Positions 13,800 through 14,353 of a stretch of DNA of 14,353 bases are shown one piece after another (position 1 is the first letter of the stretch; every line of letters begins with the position of its first letter). Origin of the DNA: SZUA-36 sp964650905 (GTDB taxonomy: Bacteria > Pseudomonadota > Gammaproteobacteria > Xanthomonadales > SZUA-36); assembly GCA_964650905.1 (NCBI GenBank), contig CAZYVH010000079.1, forward strand, positions 1 to 14,353. Direction: 5' to 3'. The notes below the pieces were generated by a model, which was given only the letters and a program-made list of their open reading frames with translations, was not told the origin of the DNA and did not search any database. The position numbers and the translations under genes were made by a program.

Positions 13800-14353
13800 A
13801 TGGGCAACCGGCTTTCTAAAATCTATACCCGCACCGGCGACGACGGCAGCACCGGTCTGGGTGATGGCTCGCGTGTGGACAAAGATAGCTTGCGCGTCGA
13901 GACCTTTGGTACCATCGATGAACTCAACAGCATGATCGGTCTGCTCATCGCCGCCGGGCCCGATGCCGGCACACGCGCTTGCCTGACTCGCACACAACAT
14001 GAATTATTCGATCTTGGCGGAGAAATCTGTCTGCCGGGCTACAACATGATTTCCACGCAATTTGTCGAACAACTTGAGGCGGATTTGGATCGTTTCAATG
14101 CGGACCTGCCGCCGTTGAAGGATTTTATACTACCGGGGGGGAGTGAAACCGCTGCCCGCTGCCACGTCGCACGCGCGGTTTGCCGGCGGGCCGAGCGTCT
14201 GCTGGTTTCACTGGCGAAAACCGAGGCTGTGAACGAAGCGAGCCTCAGGTACCTGAACCGCCTGTCCGATTTATTGTTCGTTATTGCGCGGCGCCTGGCC
14301 CGTGCCGATGGCGGCGCGGAAGTGTTATGGGTACACGGTGATAAACGTGGTTA
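13800..14353 (+). CDS. PduO-type cob(I)alamin adenosyltransferase, cut at the right edge
   Basis: The enzyme transfers adenosyl from ATP to cob(I)alamin to make coenzyme B12, in the cytoplasm. The 184 visible codons translate to a nearly complete PduO-type protein: KIYTRTGDDGSTGLGDGSRV (7-26, the ATP-binding N-terminus), RVETFGTIDELNSMIG, FDLGGEIC, FILPGGSETAARCHVAR with the RRAER helix, YLNRLSDLLFVIARRLAR, and EVLWVHGDKRG. The sequence stops two bases into the next codon (TA), which may be the stop. The ATG at 13800 fits the family start MGNRLSKIYTR. An in-frame ATG at 13782 would add six residues, and neither has a strong ribosome site. A run of seven Gs at 14135-14141 encodes the conserved PGG. 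No B12 pathway neighbour or cobalamin riboswitch was seen. Confidence 0.94.
   Translation, partial: MGNRLSKIYTRTGDDGSTGLGDGSRVDKDSLRVETFGTIDELNSMIGLLIAAGPDAGTRACLTRTQHELFDLGGEICLPGYNMISTQFVEQLEADLDRFNADLPPLKDFILPGGSETAARCHVARAVCRRAERLLVSLAKTEAVNEASLRYLNRLSDLLFVIARRLARADGGAEVLWVHGDKRG

Noticed and set aside
14135..14141. Run of seven Gs in the adenosyltransferase gene as a frameshift.
   Set aside because: The frame continues through it with the conserved PGGS motif and the C-terminal helices intact.

Overview
The window looks like chromosomal DNA of a gammaproteobacterium, probably free-living or marine. The reasons are a DjlA-type co-chaperone beside purC, a gcvT-gcvH pair, a PduO-type cobalamin adenosyltransferase, and several exported or outer-membrane proteins. 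No rRNA, tRNA, CRISPR array, transposase or integrase was seen. Base composition is moderate and fairly even. All gaps between genes are under about 250 bases.

Layout. (1) Positions 1-4311, minus strand: the first 1437 codons of a very large secreted RHS/YD-repeat protein. The C-terminus lies beyond the left edge, and a golvesin-C-like module is inserted just before the point where the window ends. (2) 4560-5372, minus: djlA. (3) 5452-6369, plus: purC, divergent from djlA. (4) 6476-7648, plus: an exported type 1 copper (cupredoxin) protein with a CARDB-like middle and an unnamed C-terminal domain. A perfect 10-bp inverted repeat sits just before its ribosome binding site. (5) 9213-7711, minus: gcvT then gcvH of the glycine cleavage system, with no gcvP in the window. 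(6) 9420-10811, plus: an LCAT/PGAP1-like lipoprotein serine hydrolase with a TTG start. (7) 10890-13724, plus: a compact four-gene cluster of TlpA-like thioredoxin, DUF4266 mini-lipoprotein, DUF3570 outer-membrane protein and ApbE-like flavin transferase. (8) 13800 to the right edge, plus: a PduO-type cob(I)alamin adenosyltransferase cut by the window within its last codon or stop.

The most interesting part is region 7. An exported thiol-disulfide protein, a tiny lipoprotein ending in a Cys-Gly-Cys tail, a predicted outer-membrane beta-barrel and an FMN-transferase homologue are packed with short gaps or an overlap. The DUF3570 protein carries a Ser-Gly-Ala-Thr motif, and a second similar motif 20 residues earlier. 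Both resemble the flavinylation sites that ApbE enzymes modify in RnfG and NqrC. The inference is a cell-envelope redox module built on a covalently flavinylated outer-membrane protein. Two facts complicate this: the ApbE homologue has no visible signal peptide, and it seems to lack one conserved metal-ligand Asp.
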